A stretch of 64,000 nt of DNA from JBGQDM01 sp041495845 (GCA_041495845.1 JBGQDM010000003.1:14702-78701); one strand, 5' to 3'; shown: positions 33,145 to 41,664, counted from the stretch's first letter. Numbers and translations: made by a program. Notes: generated by a model from the letters alone, not told the origin.

Positions 33145-33975
33145 TCACTTGGTTAGGGTGATCTCCATCCCTTCGCTGGCGGCGCGCACCCGCGGATAGT
33201 AGCTGCGGGCTTCTTTCACGATGCTGTCGATGCAACGGTCATCGTGGTCCGGATCATGGTGGAAGAGCACCAGTTCTTTGGCGCCGCTTTCCATGACCAC
33301 GTTGACGGCTTCCCGCCAGTGGCTGTGGCCCCAGCCGCGGCGTTTGGCTGCGTACTCCTCGGGCAGGTATTGCGCGTCGTAAATCAGCACATCGGCGCCG
33401 CGGGCTAGGTGGCGCACCTTTTTGTCGAACTCGGGATTGCCGGGCTCGTTGTCGGTGGCATAGACCAGCACTCCGTCTTTACTCTCCAGGCGGAAGCCGA
33501 GGCAGCCTTGCGGATGATTCAGCCACTGCGCTTCCACGAGGAGGTTGTCGTCAATCTGCACCCGGCCTTCTTCGATGCTGGCAAACTCGCGACGCGCCAG
33601 CATTTCATCCATCGTCACCGGAAAATAAGGCGCGGCCATCTGCTCTTCCAGCACGCGCTGCAGGGTGCGGGTCCGCTCGGAAGCATGAAACACGAAGTGA
33701 TTTTCCGCGCGTTCATAGAGCGGCAAAAAGAAGGGCACACCCTGAATGTGGTCCCAATGGAAGTGCGAAACAAAAACATGGGCGAAGAGGCCGGCGCCCT
33801 TCTGGAATTCCCGGCTCAACTGCAGTCCCAGCTGACGAAAGCCGGTGCCGCAATCGAAAATGTAAATGCTGCCACCCAGGCGCACCTCGACGCAGGGAGT
33901 ATTCCCTCCATAGCGCAAGTTTTCCGCCTGTGGCGTGGGCGTGGAACCACGCACGCCCCAGAATCGCACCAGCAT
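33145..33975 (-). CDS. MBL fold metallo-hydrolase
   Basis: The 276-residue beta-lactamase-fold hydrolase carries 'VSHFHWDHIQGVPFF' (HxHxDH zinc motif), an N-terminal 'RFWGVRGSTPTPQAENLRYG' and the later ligands 'VYATDNEP', 'GWGHSHWREA' and 'LFHHDPDHDD'. It belongs to the RNase Z/PhnP-like subgroup often called 'MBL fold hydrolase, GxRGSTP type'; the substrate, perhaps a cyclic phosphodiester, is not established. It diverges from trpE with a 151-base shared gap. Confidence 0.88.
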   Translation of the reverse strand: MLVRFWGVRGSTPTPQAENLRYGGNTPCVEVRLGGSIYIFDCGTGFRQLGLQLSREFQKGAGLFAHVFVSHFHWDHIQGVPFFLPLYERAENHFVFHASERTRTLQRVLEEQMAAPYFPVTMDEMLARREFASIEEGRVQIDDNLLVEAQWLNHPQGCLGFRLESKDGVLVYATDNEPGNPEFDKKVRHLARGADVLIYDAQYLPEEYAAKRRGWGHSHWREAVNVVMESGAKELVLFHHDPDHDDRCIDSIVKEARSYYPRVRAASEGMEITLTK

Positions 33976-34087
33976 AGTTCTCCAGATAACTTAAGTATTT
34001 GACAATCATCTTCATACGGGCTGGCAGTGGCGTCAATTCGCGACCGAGGTACGGAGGTAATGGAAGGGCCGCCACCGCGGAACCGCC

Positions 34088-34093
34088 TATAAT
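34088..34093 (+). promoter_or_regulatory. Possible -10 element for trpE
   Basis: TATAAT stands 34 bases before the trpE start. No clear -35 hexamer is found at 16-18 bases upstream, so only the -10 is proposed. No attenuator-like Trp-rich leader peptide is seen. Confidence 0.35.
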
Positions 34094-34126
34094 TGCCGTT
34101 TCCGTTTCACGATTCAAGGTTGCCCC

Positions 34127-35608
34127 ATGATTCTGCCTCAGTTCCCCGAGTTCGCCCGCCTGGCGCGGGAAGCCACCCTGGTGCCGGTGGCTAAAGTAGT
34201 GACAGCGGACATGTTGACACCGGTGTCGGCGTTTCTTGCTCTAGCTGCCCGGGAGCCGGAATCCTTTCTCCTGGAATCGGTGGAGGGCGGAGAACGCATC
34301 GGGCGCTACACCTTCCTGGGGGCGGCACCGCGGCTGAAGATTAGCGCCGAGGGCGAGCGCATTACCGTCGTCTCCGGCGGACGGCGGCAAACGCACACGG
34401 GCAGCGTCTTTGCGGAATTCAAGAAGCACCTGCGCGAACACCGGCCGGCGCACGTAGCCGGACTCCCGCCGTTTACCGCCGGCGCAGTCGGTTTCTTTGC
34501 CTATGACGCCGTGCGGCAACTGGAGCGGATCGGCGAAACGGCGAAACGGGATGTGCGCGTGCCGGACGCGTTGCTGATGTTCTTTGACCGGCTGCTGGCG
34601 TTTGACCACCTACGCCACGAGATCTACATCATGGCGGCGGCGGACGTGCGTCAAGAAAGCCCGCGCGCCGCGTATGACCGCGCGCTTCGCGATATCGCAC
34701 GCATGGAGCGCAAGCTGGCGGCTGGGCCAGGGCGTGCGGCGTGGTTGCCGAAGAACAAAAAGACGAAGGCCGCGATGCCGGTGCGCGCCGCCACCACGCA
34801 GGCGCAGTTTGAAACCAGCGTGCGCCGCGCCAAAGAGTACATCGCCGCCGGCGATGTTTTTCAGGTCGTACTCTCTCGCCGCGTGGATTTCAAACCAGGC
34901 GTAGCGCCGTTTGATCTCTACCGCGCGCTGCGTACGGTGAATCCGTCGCCGTACATGTATTTCCTGCGCTTTGGGCAGTACCACCTGCTGGGCTCGTCGC
35001 CGGAAATGCTGGTGCGGGTCAACGGCCGCAAACTGGAGTACCGGCCCATCGCGGGCACGCATCCTCGCGGGCGCGATGAAGCGGAAGACCTGCGCCTGGA
35101 AAACGCCATGCGCCACGACGAGAAAGAACGCGCCGAGCACATCATGCTGGTGGATTTGGGGCGCAACGACCTGGGCCGCGTCGCCGAGTATGGGTCGGTG
35201 CAGGTGCGTGATCTCATGTACGTCGAGCGCTATTCGCATGTCATGCATCTCGTTTCAGCGTTGGAGGCAAAGTTGCGTCCGGATCTGGATGCGCTCGATG
35301 CCTTCGCGGCGTGCCTGCCGGCGGGCACCCTCAGCGGCGCGCCTAAGGTGCGCGCCATGCAGATCATTGAAGAGCTGGAACCCGTGCGTCGCGGCATCTA
35401 CGGCGGCTCGGTCCTTTACGCCGACTACGCCGGCAATCTCGATTCCTGCATCGCCATCCGGACCCTGCTGCTCGCAGGCGACCGGGCCTATCTGCAGGCA
35501 GGGGCGGGCATTGTCGCGGATTCCAACCCGCGGCGGGAATACGAAGAAACCGTCAGCAAGGCGCAAGCCCTGCTGCGTGCCGTGGCGAAGGCGCGCGGGA
35601 GCGGCTAG
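34127..35608 (+). CDS. trpE: Anthranilate synthase component I
   Basis: The 493-residue chorismate-binding enzyme makes anthranilate from chorismate with ammonia delivered by TrpG. It begins with the regulatory 'FLLESVEGGERIGRYTFLG', where the LLES motif binds tryptophan, and ends with the catalytic core 'YRPIAGTHPRGRDEAED', 'ERAEHIMLVDLGRNDLGRV', 'LPAGTLSGAPKVRAMQIIEE' and 'QAGAGIVADSNPRREYEE'. Complete active-site motifs and the feedback site are visible. Its usual partner trpG is 1.35 kb downstream, interrupted by a mobile module. Confidence 0.96.
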   Translation: MILPQFPEFARLAREATLVPVAKVVTADMLTPVSAFLALAAREPESFLLESVEGGERIGRYTFLGAAPRLKISAEGERITVVSGGRRQTHTGSVFAEFKKHLREHRPAHVAGLPPFTAGAVGFFAYDAVRQLERIGETAKRDVRVPDALLMFFDRLLAFDHLRHEIYIMAAADVRQESPRAAYDRALRDIARMERKLAAGPGRAAWLPKNKKTKAAMPVRAATTQAQFETSVRRAKEYIAAGDVFQVVLSRRVDFKPGVAPFDLYRALRTVNPSPYMYFLRFGQYHLLGSSPEMLVRVNGRKLEYRPIAGTHPRGRDEAEDLRLENAMRHDEKERAEHIMLVDLGRNDLGRVAEYGSVQVRDLMYVERYSHVMHLVSALEAKLRPDLDALDAFAACLPAGTLSGAPKVRAMQIIEELEPVRRGIYGGSVLYADYAGNLDSCIAIRTLLLAGDRAYLQAGAGIVADSNPRREYEETVSKAQALLRAVAKARGSG

Positions 35609-35639
35609 GGTTTTCCAACGCAGTCGACCCGATTCCGCT

Positions 35640-35722
35640 AGTTCAATCAAAATCAAGTATAATTGACAATAAGTGATTAGTATGTTCAACTATAACTGTA
35701 TTTTGTTGAATCGGACGATGCT
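35640..35722 (+). promoter_or_regulatory. AT-rich upstream region of the mobile mystery module
   Basis: The 83 bases before the module are strikingly AT-rich beside the GC-rich trpE end. They contain TTGACA at 35663-35668 without a well-spaced -10, and an inverted pair TTCAAC (35685-35690) / GTTGAA (35705-35710) with a 14-base spacer. The pair is a plausible operator for the HTH protein encoded next. Confidence 0.45.
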
Positions 35723-36160
35723 ATGAACCCTGAATTCAGACGTTTACGACGGAGGCAGATTGCCCGTTCGCTCGAGCCATTCTTGGCGGCAGAGACGGCT
35801 CGCCCACCACGAGGCTGGATTCGCGCCATCCGCGAAGCCAGCGGCCTCAAACTGCGGGAAGTAGCAGAGCGCATTGGAGGGCCACCTTCGCTCGCGGCCT
35901 ATATGGAAAGGTCTGAAGCTGAGTACCGCATCACGCTGGGTAAGTTGCGTCAGGTTGGGGAGGCTCTCGGCTGCGAGTTGGTCTACGCGCTCGTTCCTCG
36001 ACAGGGCAGCATCCACTCCCTGGCGGAGGAGCGCGCGAAAGCGGAAGCGCGCGAAAGCGTTCGCGCGGTGGAGCACACCATGGCACTGGAAGACCAGGCG
36101 GTCGGCGACGTGGAAGCGAAGATCGAGGAGCAGACGCAGCGGATACTGAAGAAGCAGTAG
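35723..36160 (+). CDS. Mobile mystery protein A (HTH antitoxin-like)
   Basis: The 145-residue protein has an XRE-type HTH: 'GWIRAIREASGLKLREVAER' and 'YMERSEAEYRITLGKLRQVG', then 'LGCELVYALVPRQG', the usual family ending, and a charged helical tail with 'RAVEHTMALEDQAV'. It matches the 'mobile mystery protein A' family, which is always paired with a Fic/Doc partner B. The pair is thought to be toxin-antitoxin-like and mobile. Here it lies between trpE and trpG. Confidence 0.85.
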   Translation: MNPEFRRLRRRQIARSLEPFLAAETARPPRGWIRAIREASGLKLREVAERIGGPPSLAAYMERSEAEYRITLGKLRQVGEALGCELVYALVPRQGSIHSLAEERAKAEARESVRAVEHTMALEDQAVGDVEAKIEEQTQRILKKQ

Positions 36161-36172
36161 GGAAACTTCCCG

Positions 36173-36751
36173 ATGAAAACGCCCGGCGGTAACACTCCGC
36201 TCCGGCCGGAAGAACTCGCCGGCCTGATTCCGAGTCTGGCGACGCAACAGGAATTGAATGAGTGGGAACGGGAGAACATCCTGATGGGAAGGGACTGGGC
36301 GTTAAAGGACCACACCAACCCAGCCAGGATGGCGTCGGACGAGTACGTCCGGAAACTCCACGCCCGCATGTTCGACCAGACATGGGAGTGGGCGGGTCAA
36401 TACCGCAAAACCGAAAGAAACCTTGGCGACCCTGTCGCTCAAATTCGCGAGCGCCTGGCGGTGCTCTGGGGCGATGTGCGCCACTGGTTGGAGCGTAGCA
36501 CTTATCCGCCCGATGAAATCGCAATCCGGTTTCACTACCGGCTCGTGGTGATTCACCCTTTTCCGAACGGCAACGGCCGGCACGCCCGTCTGCTCGCCGA
36601 TGTGCTGGCGAAGAAACTCGGGCGGCCGGAGTTCACCTGGGGAGCAACCGACCTCATCCGCCCGGGTTCGGCCCGGGCTGCTTACCTGCAGGCCATGCAA
36701 GCCGCGGACCGCGGAGACTTCCATCCCTTGCTGGTATTTTCCCGCTCCTGA
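36173..36751 (+). CDS. Mobile mystery protein B (Fic/Doc family)
   Basis: The 192-residue protein has a complete Fic motif 'VIHPFPNGNGRHARLLADVL' (HPFxNGNGRxxR) and the family N-terminus 'LRPEELAGLIPSLATQQELN'. It is 12 bases downstream of protein A. Residues 'MFDQTWEWAGQYRKTERNLG' are the typical flap region of this Fic subgroup. Asn instead of Asp/Glu at the fourth motif position is usual for Doc-like or variant Fic proteins, so its chemistry may be phosphotransfer rather than AMPylation (inference). Confidence 0.88.
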   Translation: MKTPGGNTPLRPEELAGLIPSLATQQELNEWERENILMGRDWALKDHTNPARMASDEYVRKLHARMFDQTWEWAGQYRKTERNLGDPVAQIRERLAVLWGDVRHWLERSTYPPDEIAIRFHYRLVVIHPFPNGNGRHARLLADVLAKKLGRPEFTWGATDLIRPGSARAAYLQAMQAADRGDFHPLLVFSRS

Positions 36752-36812
36752 TCGCGCTGCTCCGTTGCCGCCGGTGATGCCCACGCTGAAAGCTGGCGTG
36801 ACCCAGCCCTGA

Positions 36813-36912
36813 CCTTCGTGTGTCTGGTGGCTCGGACGAAAAACGCTTTACCACGAAGGGACACAAAGGAAATCTTGAGCGCAACGTTCGTGCCTTTGTG
36901 GTGTTCCCTTTG
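36813..36912. repeat. Family-A dispersed repeat before trpG
   Basis: Three arm-like pieces of the ACCACnAAGG phrase occur: 36813-36830, 36850-36869 (ACCACGAAGGGACACAAAGG) and 36893-36912 in the opposite sense. The pairing is weaker than in other copies. It occupies the gap between the mobile module and trpG. Confidence 0.55.
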
Positions 36913-36956
36913 CTTTTCAGCGTGTGCCGAAAACATCGCTGGTATTCTTAGGTGCA

Positions 36957-37532
36957 ATGATTCTTATTCTCGACAACTACGACTCGTTTACCTACAACCT
37001 CGTGCAGTACCTGGGCGAGATGGGGGCGCAGGTCGAAGTGCGCCGCAATGATCAGGTGACAGTTGCTGAGGTTGCGGCCATGTCGCCGGAGCGTATCTTG
37101 ATCTCTCCCGGACCGTGTACGCCACGGGAGGCGGGCATCAGCGTGGAGTTGATCCGGTACATGACGGGCAAGGTGCCGGTGCTGGGCGTCTGTTTGGGAC
37201 ACCAGGCGCTCGGAGAGGCCTTCGGCGGCAAGGTGGTCCGTGCGCACACGCTGATGCACGGCAAGACCAGTGCGGTCGAGCACGACGGCCGCACCATCTT
37301 CCACGGCCTGCCGGCGCCGTTTACCGCCACTCGTTACCACTCGCTGGTGGTCGCGGAAGACAGCCTGCCGGCGGAGCTCGAAGTCAGCGCGCATACGCGA
37401 GACCGCAACGGCGCGCGTGTGATTATGGGCCTGCGCCACCGAAAGTTTCCTGTCGAGGGGGTGCAGTTTCATCCCGAGAGCGTGCTCACCACGGAGGGCA
37501 AGCAGCTCATCCGGAATTTCTTGTCGCTCTAG
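36957..37532 (+). CDS. trpG: Anthranilate synthase component II / aminodeoxychorismate synthase glutaminase
   Basis: The 191-residue class I glutamine amidotransferase supplies ammonia to TrpE. 'MILILDNYDSFTYNLVQYLG' is the family N-terminus. The nucleophile is in 'PVLGVCLGHQALGEAFGG' (GxCLGHQ) and the His-x-Glu pair in 'VEGVQFHPESVLT'. It may also serve para-aminobenzoate synthesis if no separate pabA exists. Start ATG 36957 removes an 11-residue extension read from the repeat region. Confidence 0.94.
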   Translation: MILILDNYDSFTYNLVQYLGEMGAQVEVRRNDQVTVAEVAAMSPERILISPGPCTPREAGISVELIRYMTGKVPVLGVCLGHQALGEAFGGKVVRAHTLMHGKTSAVEHDGRTIFHGLPAPFTATRYHSLVVAEDSLPAELEVSAHTRDRNGARVIMGLRHRKFPVEGVQFHPESVLTTEGKQLIRNFLSL

Positions 37533-37613
37533 GGCTTTGTGCGGGGCAGCCTTTCGGGGCTTGACACCCGCCAACCGCGCAAGCGATGCTAGCTCTGCTT
37601 TGCCCATAACCGC

Positions 37614-37937
37614 ATGACCGAAGGCCCGCCGGAACGCCGTTCCACCCGTCGCTTTGGGTTGCGCCTGCCGGTGTCGGTGAGCTTTCCCGATGCCAAGGGT
37701 ACCGAGGCCGAAACTCGCGATGTCAGCGCTCGCGGCATTTCCTTCTCGGTGGACTCGGGCATGGCGGAAGGCACGGAACTCGAATTCACCCTGACGCTTC
37801 CCCCCGAAATCACGGCGACCGATAGCATCCGCGTACGCTGCAAGGGTAGAGTCGTGCGCATGGAACCTGGCGGTGTAGGCGGCAAGACTTCCGTTGCCGC
37901 TGTGATCCACGAATACGAATTCCTCTCCGAACCCTAG
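37614..37937 (+). CDS. PilZ domain protein
   Basis: The 107-residue single-domain protein has the c-di-GMP-binding parts: 'ERRSTRRFGLRLPVSVSF' (RxxxR) and 'RDVSARGISFSVD' (D/NxSxxG). The rest is the PilZ beta barrel ending in 'AVIHEYEFL'. Single PilZ proteins act as c-di-GMP receivers. The motif is intact, so binding is expected, while the target is not known. It follows trpG by 81 bases. Confidence 0.85.
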   Translation: MTEGPPERRSTRRFGLRLPVSVSFPDAKGTEAETRDVSARGISFSVDSGMAEGTELEFTLTLPPEITATDSIRVRCKGRVVRMEPGGVGGKTSVAAVIHEYEFLSEP

Positions 37938-38050
37938 GTGCTCGCGCCATCCAGCCAGGAGCTTTTTCGGAGCGTTGCCACACCGCGATTTCTGCCGCTT
38001 CTCGTGCGCCGCACGCGTGTTATCGTTGCCTGAGATCCTCTTAAGCCCCT

Positions 38051-39382
38051 GTGCTGTGCACGAATTCCAGATCGAAATCCTGTGCGGCGGTGCCGCTCCT
38101 GTGTTTCCTGGCGCTCGCCGGCACTCTTGCGCCTGGGTTGGCAGCGTCCTGGGCTTCTGAAACCGCGATTTTCCGCAAAATTGAAATTGTTCCTCGCGAA
38201 TCCGGTATCGAGTTTTCCATCCAGTGCTCGCTTCCGGTGGCGCCACAGGTGCGGCGGTTGCACGCTCCGGAACGCCTGGTGATCGACCTGCCGAATACGC
38301 GGGTTGCCGCCCAGCCACAACCCATTCGGGTCGATAGTCCGGACGTACGCGCCATCCGCATCAACCAGTTTCAAGCGGACCCGCCGGTCACCCGTATCGT
38401 GCTTGATCTTGTGGGGGCGCGCGAATATTCGCTGGCCAACGAAGGCAGCACTTTGAACCTGCGGGTGCAGTCGGAGAAACTGACGCCGTCCATTACCGTG
38501 GCCCGCACTCCCGTCGCTCCGGCCGGGGTGCTGGTGTCCGGCAGCCGTGTTCCGGAAGGATCGGCGGTGACCGCAGGAGCGGACACTGCCACCATGCGCC
38601 TGGCGCGCGGTGGAGAAGTACGGGTCTGTCCCGGCACCACAGTTTCTGTCACCCCAGCGCAGAACAGCCGCGACCTAATGCTCGGCATGAGCACCGGCGC
38701 CCTGGAGCTGCACTATGTCTCCACCACCTCGGCGGACACCGTGCTCACGCCCGATTTCCGCATCGTGCTAGCCGGACCCGGCGAGTTCCACTACGCCATC
38801 AGCACCGATGCCCGTGGTGACACTTGTGTACGCTCGCTGGCCGGCAACCAGGCTCCCGCTCTGATCTCTGAACTGATGGGCGACTCTACCTACCAGGTGA
38901 AGCCGCTGGAGCAGGTGGTCTTTCGCGGTGGTCGCCTGCGCCGCGCGGACGCCAACGTGCCTTTTGAATGTGGATGTCCCCCGCAACGCCCCCCGCAACT
39001 GCTGGCTGCGGTACCCACCGAGGGCGCAAAGATTATCGCCACCGGAACCGTTCCGGGCCCATTCGCTACGCCGGCCCCAGGCGGTTCTCAGGCCTCAAGC
39101 TTGCCGTCCACGCCAGTACCGGTACCGCCCGGGCCGGCCAACGAAGTGCATGTTCAGGTGGACGCGCCCTTTATCTTCCGCGCCCAGGCCAGCCCGGCGG
39201 CGGCTCAGGAAGTCGCCCGGCTCACCGTGGTCCGCAATACGGCGCCGCAGTGGATCGAGACCGTCGCCATGCCTTTGAGTGTAGACTCGTCTGCTGCCAC
39301 AGCTACGCCAAAACCAGCGTCGCCACACAACCACGATCTCTTCAGCGCCATCAAAGGATTGTTCCGCAAATTGTTCGGCTGA
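38051..39382 (+). CDS. AMIN domain envelope protein
   Basis: The 443-residue protein has a signal peptide ('CAAVPLLCFLALAGTLAPGL') and an AMIN domain at about residues 35-145 ('LHAPERLVIDLPNTRV', 'IRINQFQADPPVTRIVLDLV'). AMIN binds peptidoglycan or targets transport complexes. The middle part ('GEVRVCPGTTVSVTPAQ', 'LELHYVSTTSADTVLTPDF') resembles a FecR-like beta region. A Pro-rich linker and a C-terminal 'DLFSAIKGLFRKLFG' amphipathic helix follow. The start is GTG at 38051; no ATG lies in frame near the signal peptide. Confidence 0.8.
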   Translation: MLCTNSRSKSCAAVPLLCFLALAGTLAPGLAASWASETAIFRKIEIVPRESGIEFSIQCSLPVAPQVRRLHAPERLVIDLPNTRVAAQPQPIRVDSPDVRAIRINQFQADPPVTRIVLDLVGAREYSLANEGSTLNLRVQSEKLTPSITVARTPVAPAGVLVSGSRVPEGSAVTAGADTATMRLARGGEVRVCPGTTVSVTPAQNSRDLMLGMSTGALELHYVSTTSADTVLTPDFRIVLAGPGEFHYAISTDARGDTCVRSLAGNQAPALISELMGDSTYQVKPLEQVVFRGGRLRRADANVPFECGCPPQRPPQLLAAVPTEGAKIIATGTVPGPFATPAPGGSQASSLPSTPVPVPPGPANEVHVQVDAPFIFRAQASPAAAQEVARLTVVRNTAPQWIETVAMPLSVDSSAATATPKPASPHNHDLFSAIKGLFRKLFG

Positions 39383-39415
39383 GGTTCGAAGCCAAGCCTG
39401 GGTTGGGCAAGCGGA

Positions 39416-39547
39416 ATGACTTTTCGGAGGGGTCTTGACGAAAAGGCGATGGCCGCCGTCAAGCAGGGGAAATTCGAGCCCGCGCGGAAAGACAGTCATC
39501 CCGTCGTGGTGCAGATCAACGTCGAGGTCAGCTTCCGGCTCTACTAA
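39416..39547 (+). pseudogene. Remnant of a TonB C-terminal domain
   Basis: In frame from ATG 39416 the sequence reads 'GLDEKAMAAVKQGKFEPARK' and 'HPVVVQINVEVSFRLY' to TAA. This is the last ~40 residues of a TonB/energy-transducer C-terminal domain (typical: GLDEKAIEAVKQWKFxPAxKDGxPVxVQINVEVxFRL). Upstream in the same frame nothing resembles TonB, so only a fragment has survived, probably by deletion between it and the AMIN gene. Confidence 0.75.
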
Positions 39548-39550
39548 CGG

Positions 39551-39832
39551 TTAGCGGTCCAACTTTTCGCGGGCCACATCGGCCATCTCGCGGGCCCAGT
39601 CGGAGCCGCGTTCCACCGCGTCGCTCACGCGCTCCTGGGCGTCTTCCGCTACATCGCCCAGATAGTCGCGTGCATCTTCATAGCGGCGGAGCAGCGACCG
39701 GCGCATCTGGGGGCCGGTTTTCGGCGTCAGCAGCATGGCAGCTACCGCCCCCGCGCCTACCCCGAGCATAAAGAAGGCGGCAGCGATACCAAACGTGGTG
39801 CGATCGGAAGCTTCGTACTTTCCGGAAGACAT
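39551..39832 (-). CDS. YtxH domain protein
   Basis: The 93-residue protein has a glycine-rich transmembrane helix 'AAAFFMLGVGAGAVAAMLL' followed by the YtxH signature 'TPKTGPQMRRSLLRRYEDAR' and an apolipoprotein-like amphipathic tail ('VAEDAQERVSDAVERGSDWA'). YtxH proteins are small general-stress membrane proteins. The start ATG 39832 gives the usual length. It is convergent with the AMIN gene. Confidence 0.85.
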   Translation of the reverse strand: MSSGKYEASDRTTFGIAAAFFMLGVGAGAVAAMLLTPKTGPQMRRSLLRRYEDARDYLGDVAEDAQERVSDAVERGSDWAREMADVAREKLDR

Positions 39833-39916
39833 GAGAGCCTGCTTTCTGTCCGGCGTGCGGACTGTCCAACGAGTTTCCGGTTCCCCCATTCTAGTCCCCT
39901 GGGGGGTCGAACCTCT

Positions 39917-40046
39917 ACCACCAAGGGCACGAAGGTACACCAAGGCCTCCCCGCAATGACCGTGTTCTCCGCGAACTCTGCGGGCGTTCCTCAGCGACCT
40001 CTGCGTTTCAAGATTTCCCCTGGTGTTCCTTCGTGGCCTTGGTGGT
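39917..40046. repeat. Family-A inverted repeat with a family-B-like core
   Basis: The arms at 39917-39945 (ACCACCAAGGGCACGAAGG...) and 40018-40046 match at 26 of 29 positions, the best pair in the window. The ~70-base loop contains family-B-type phrases (CTCTGCGGGCG, CAGCGACCTCTGCG), so the two families are nested. It lies between the YtxH and efp genes. Confidence 0.8.
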
Positions 40047-40164
40047 GAATGGTGTTGGTTTCGCCGGCGCGTGTACAATAGAGTTTTCCACGAGTCCGGC
40101 GGGCTTGGCCGTCTGCCCTCCGCCGGCCCAGCCATCGCATTTCTTAAGGAGATACTCGGCGGTT

Positions 40165-40725
40165 ATGGCAATTCCTGCGACCAAAATGCGTCCGGGCATG
40201 GTCATCCGGCACAACAACGATCTGTGCTCCGTTTTCAGCGTGGAGCACCGCACGCCCGGCAACCTGCGCGCCTTCATCCAAGCCAAACTCCGCAACCTGC
40301 GCACCGGCGCCATCTTCGAACACCGCTTCCGCTCTCCTGACCCGATTGACAAGGTCACGGTGGACGAAGAGCAGATGGAATTCCTCTACGCCGACGGGGA
40401 CGACTACCACTTCATGAATATCCAGAACTACGAGCAGATGCATCTGAACCGCGACATTCTGGGTGACGCGGTGGAATATCTGACGCCGAATCTGCAGATT
40501 ACGATCGAGTTTTTTGACGGCAAGCCGGTGGGCATTGAGCTGCCGCAGACCGTTGAACTTACCGTCGTTGAAACCGAGCCTGGTCTGAAGAGCGCCACCG
40601 CTTCCAGCGTGACCAAGCCGGCCAAGACCGAGACTGGACTGGTGGTGCAGGTGCCCCCGTTCATCAACGAGGGCGAAAAGATCCGCGTCGATACTTCCGA
40701 GGGAGCCTATCTTTCGCGCGCGTAA
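40165..40725 (+). CDS. efp: Elongation factor P
   Basis: The 186-residue factor helps ribosomes through polyproline stretches. It has the three-domain pattern: 'IPATKMRPGMVIRHNNDLCS', 'EFLYADGDDYHFMNIQNYEQ' and 'PFINEGEKIRVDTSEGAYLS'. The modified loop reads 'EHRTPGNLRAFIQAKLRNL', where Pro-Gly-Asn-Leu-Arg replaces the PGKG-type tip, so the tip residue is Arg, as in EF-P forms modified by rhamnosylation; no EarP gene is visible here. AAGGAGA stands 12 bases before ATG 40165. Confidence 0.96.
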   Translation: MAIPATKMRPGMVIRHNNDLCSVFSVEHRTPGNLRAFIQAKLRNLRTGAIFEHRFRSPDPIDKVTVDEEQMEFLYADGDDYHFMNIQNYEQMHLNRDILGDAVEYLTPNLQITIEFFDGKPVGIELPQTVELTVVETEPGLKSATASSVTKPAKTETGLVVQVPPFINEGEKIRVDTSEGAYLSRA

Positions 40726-40747
40726 ACTGAGAGCTGATAGCGAGACG

Positions 40748-41059
40748 ATGACTTCCGGCGATCAGAACCCCAACCACAGCAAAGAGGCGCGCCGCTTTCT
40801 GGTGCGGGGGCGAGTGCAGGGCGTCGGTTTCCGCTGGTTTGTAGAGGCCGAAGCGCATAAGCTCGGCGTGGCCGGCTGGGTGCGCAACAACGATGATGGC
40901 GCCGTAGAAGTGCTGGCCATGGGTACGCCCGCCCAACTTGCCGGCTTGAAGTGCAAACTCTGGGAAGGGCCGCGGGCCGCGCGTGTGGAGGCCATCGAAG
41001 AGCACGCCACGCCGCCGGTGGCCGGCTACCTCACTTTTGGAATTCAGGGAAACGGATAA
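40748..41059 (+). CDS. acyP: Acylphosphatase
   Basis: The 103-residue enzyme hydrolyses acyl phosphates. The active motif is 'FLVRGRVQGVGFRWFVEAEA' (GRVQGVGFR with the catalytic Arg), and 'LGVAGWVRNNDDGAVEVLA' holds the catalytic Asn. The stop codon TAA overlaps the apt start by one base (TAATG), so the two are translationally coupled. Confidence 0.93.
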   Translation: MTSGDQNPNHSKEARRFLVRGRVQGVGFRWFVEAEAHKLGVAGWVRNNDDGAVEVLAMGTPAQLAGLKCKLWEGPRAARVEAIEEHATPPVAGYLTFGIQGNG

Positions 41060-41616
41060 TGTCCAAGCCGCACAACTCTAACCCGCCGCTCAACGCCAAC
41101 GACCTTAAGAAGCTCATCCGCGAGATTCCGGATTTCCCCAAGCCGGGAATTCTCTTCTACGACATCACCACGCTGCTCAAGGACAAAGTTGGTTTTGCCA
41201 CGCTGATTGACCAACTCGCTGAGCATTATCTCGGGCGGAGTGTGGACCTGGTGCTGGGCATGGAAGCGCGCGGTTTCATTTTTGGTCCCGCGCTCGCGTA
41301 TCGCTTGAACGCCGGGTTCATTCCAGTGCGCAAGCCGGGCAAACTGCCTGCGCCCGCCGCCCGCGTCAGCTACGAGCTCGAGTACGGCAGCAACTCACTC
41401 GAAATCCACAAGGACGCAATTCAAAAGGGGCAGCGCGTGATTATTGTGGATGATCTGCTCGCCACGGGCGGCACCGCTGCGGCGACGGTGAAACTCGCGC
41501 AAGGCTCGGGCGCCGAAATTGCCGGTGTCGGATTTGTGGTGGAACTGGATTTTCTGGATGGCCGCAAGAAGTTGGCCGGACAGGACGTGTTTTCGCTTCT
41601 GCACTACGACCACTAG
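41059..41616 (+). CDS. apt: Adenine phosphoribosyltransferase
   Basis: The 185-residue enzyme salvages adenine to AMP with PRPP. The N-terminus 'LKKLIREIPDFPKPGILFYD' is typical, and the PRPP loop reads 'VIIVDDLLATGGTAAATVKL'. 'GMEARGFIFGPALAYRLNAG' and 'VRKPGKLPAP' complete the active site. The end 'LLHYDH' is usual for the family. It is coupled to acyP. Confidence 0.96.
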   Translation: MSKPHNSNPPLNANDLKKLIREIPDFPKPGILFYDITTLLKDKVGFATLIDQLAEHYLGRSVDLVLGMEARGFIFGPALAYRLNAGFIPVRKPGKLPAPAARVSYELEYGSNSLEIHKDAIQKGQRVIIVDDLLATGGTAAATVKLAQGSGAEIAGVGFVVELDFLDGRKKLAGQDVFSLLHYDH

Positions 41617-41664
41617 GCTGAAACAGAACTAACGTGGAGACGGCCGCTCTCGGTCGCCCGCTGC

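Noticed and set aside
33999..34004. TTGACA as a trpE -35 box
   Set aside because: It is far from the TATAAT at 34088 and has no -10 at the right distance.
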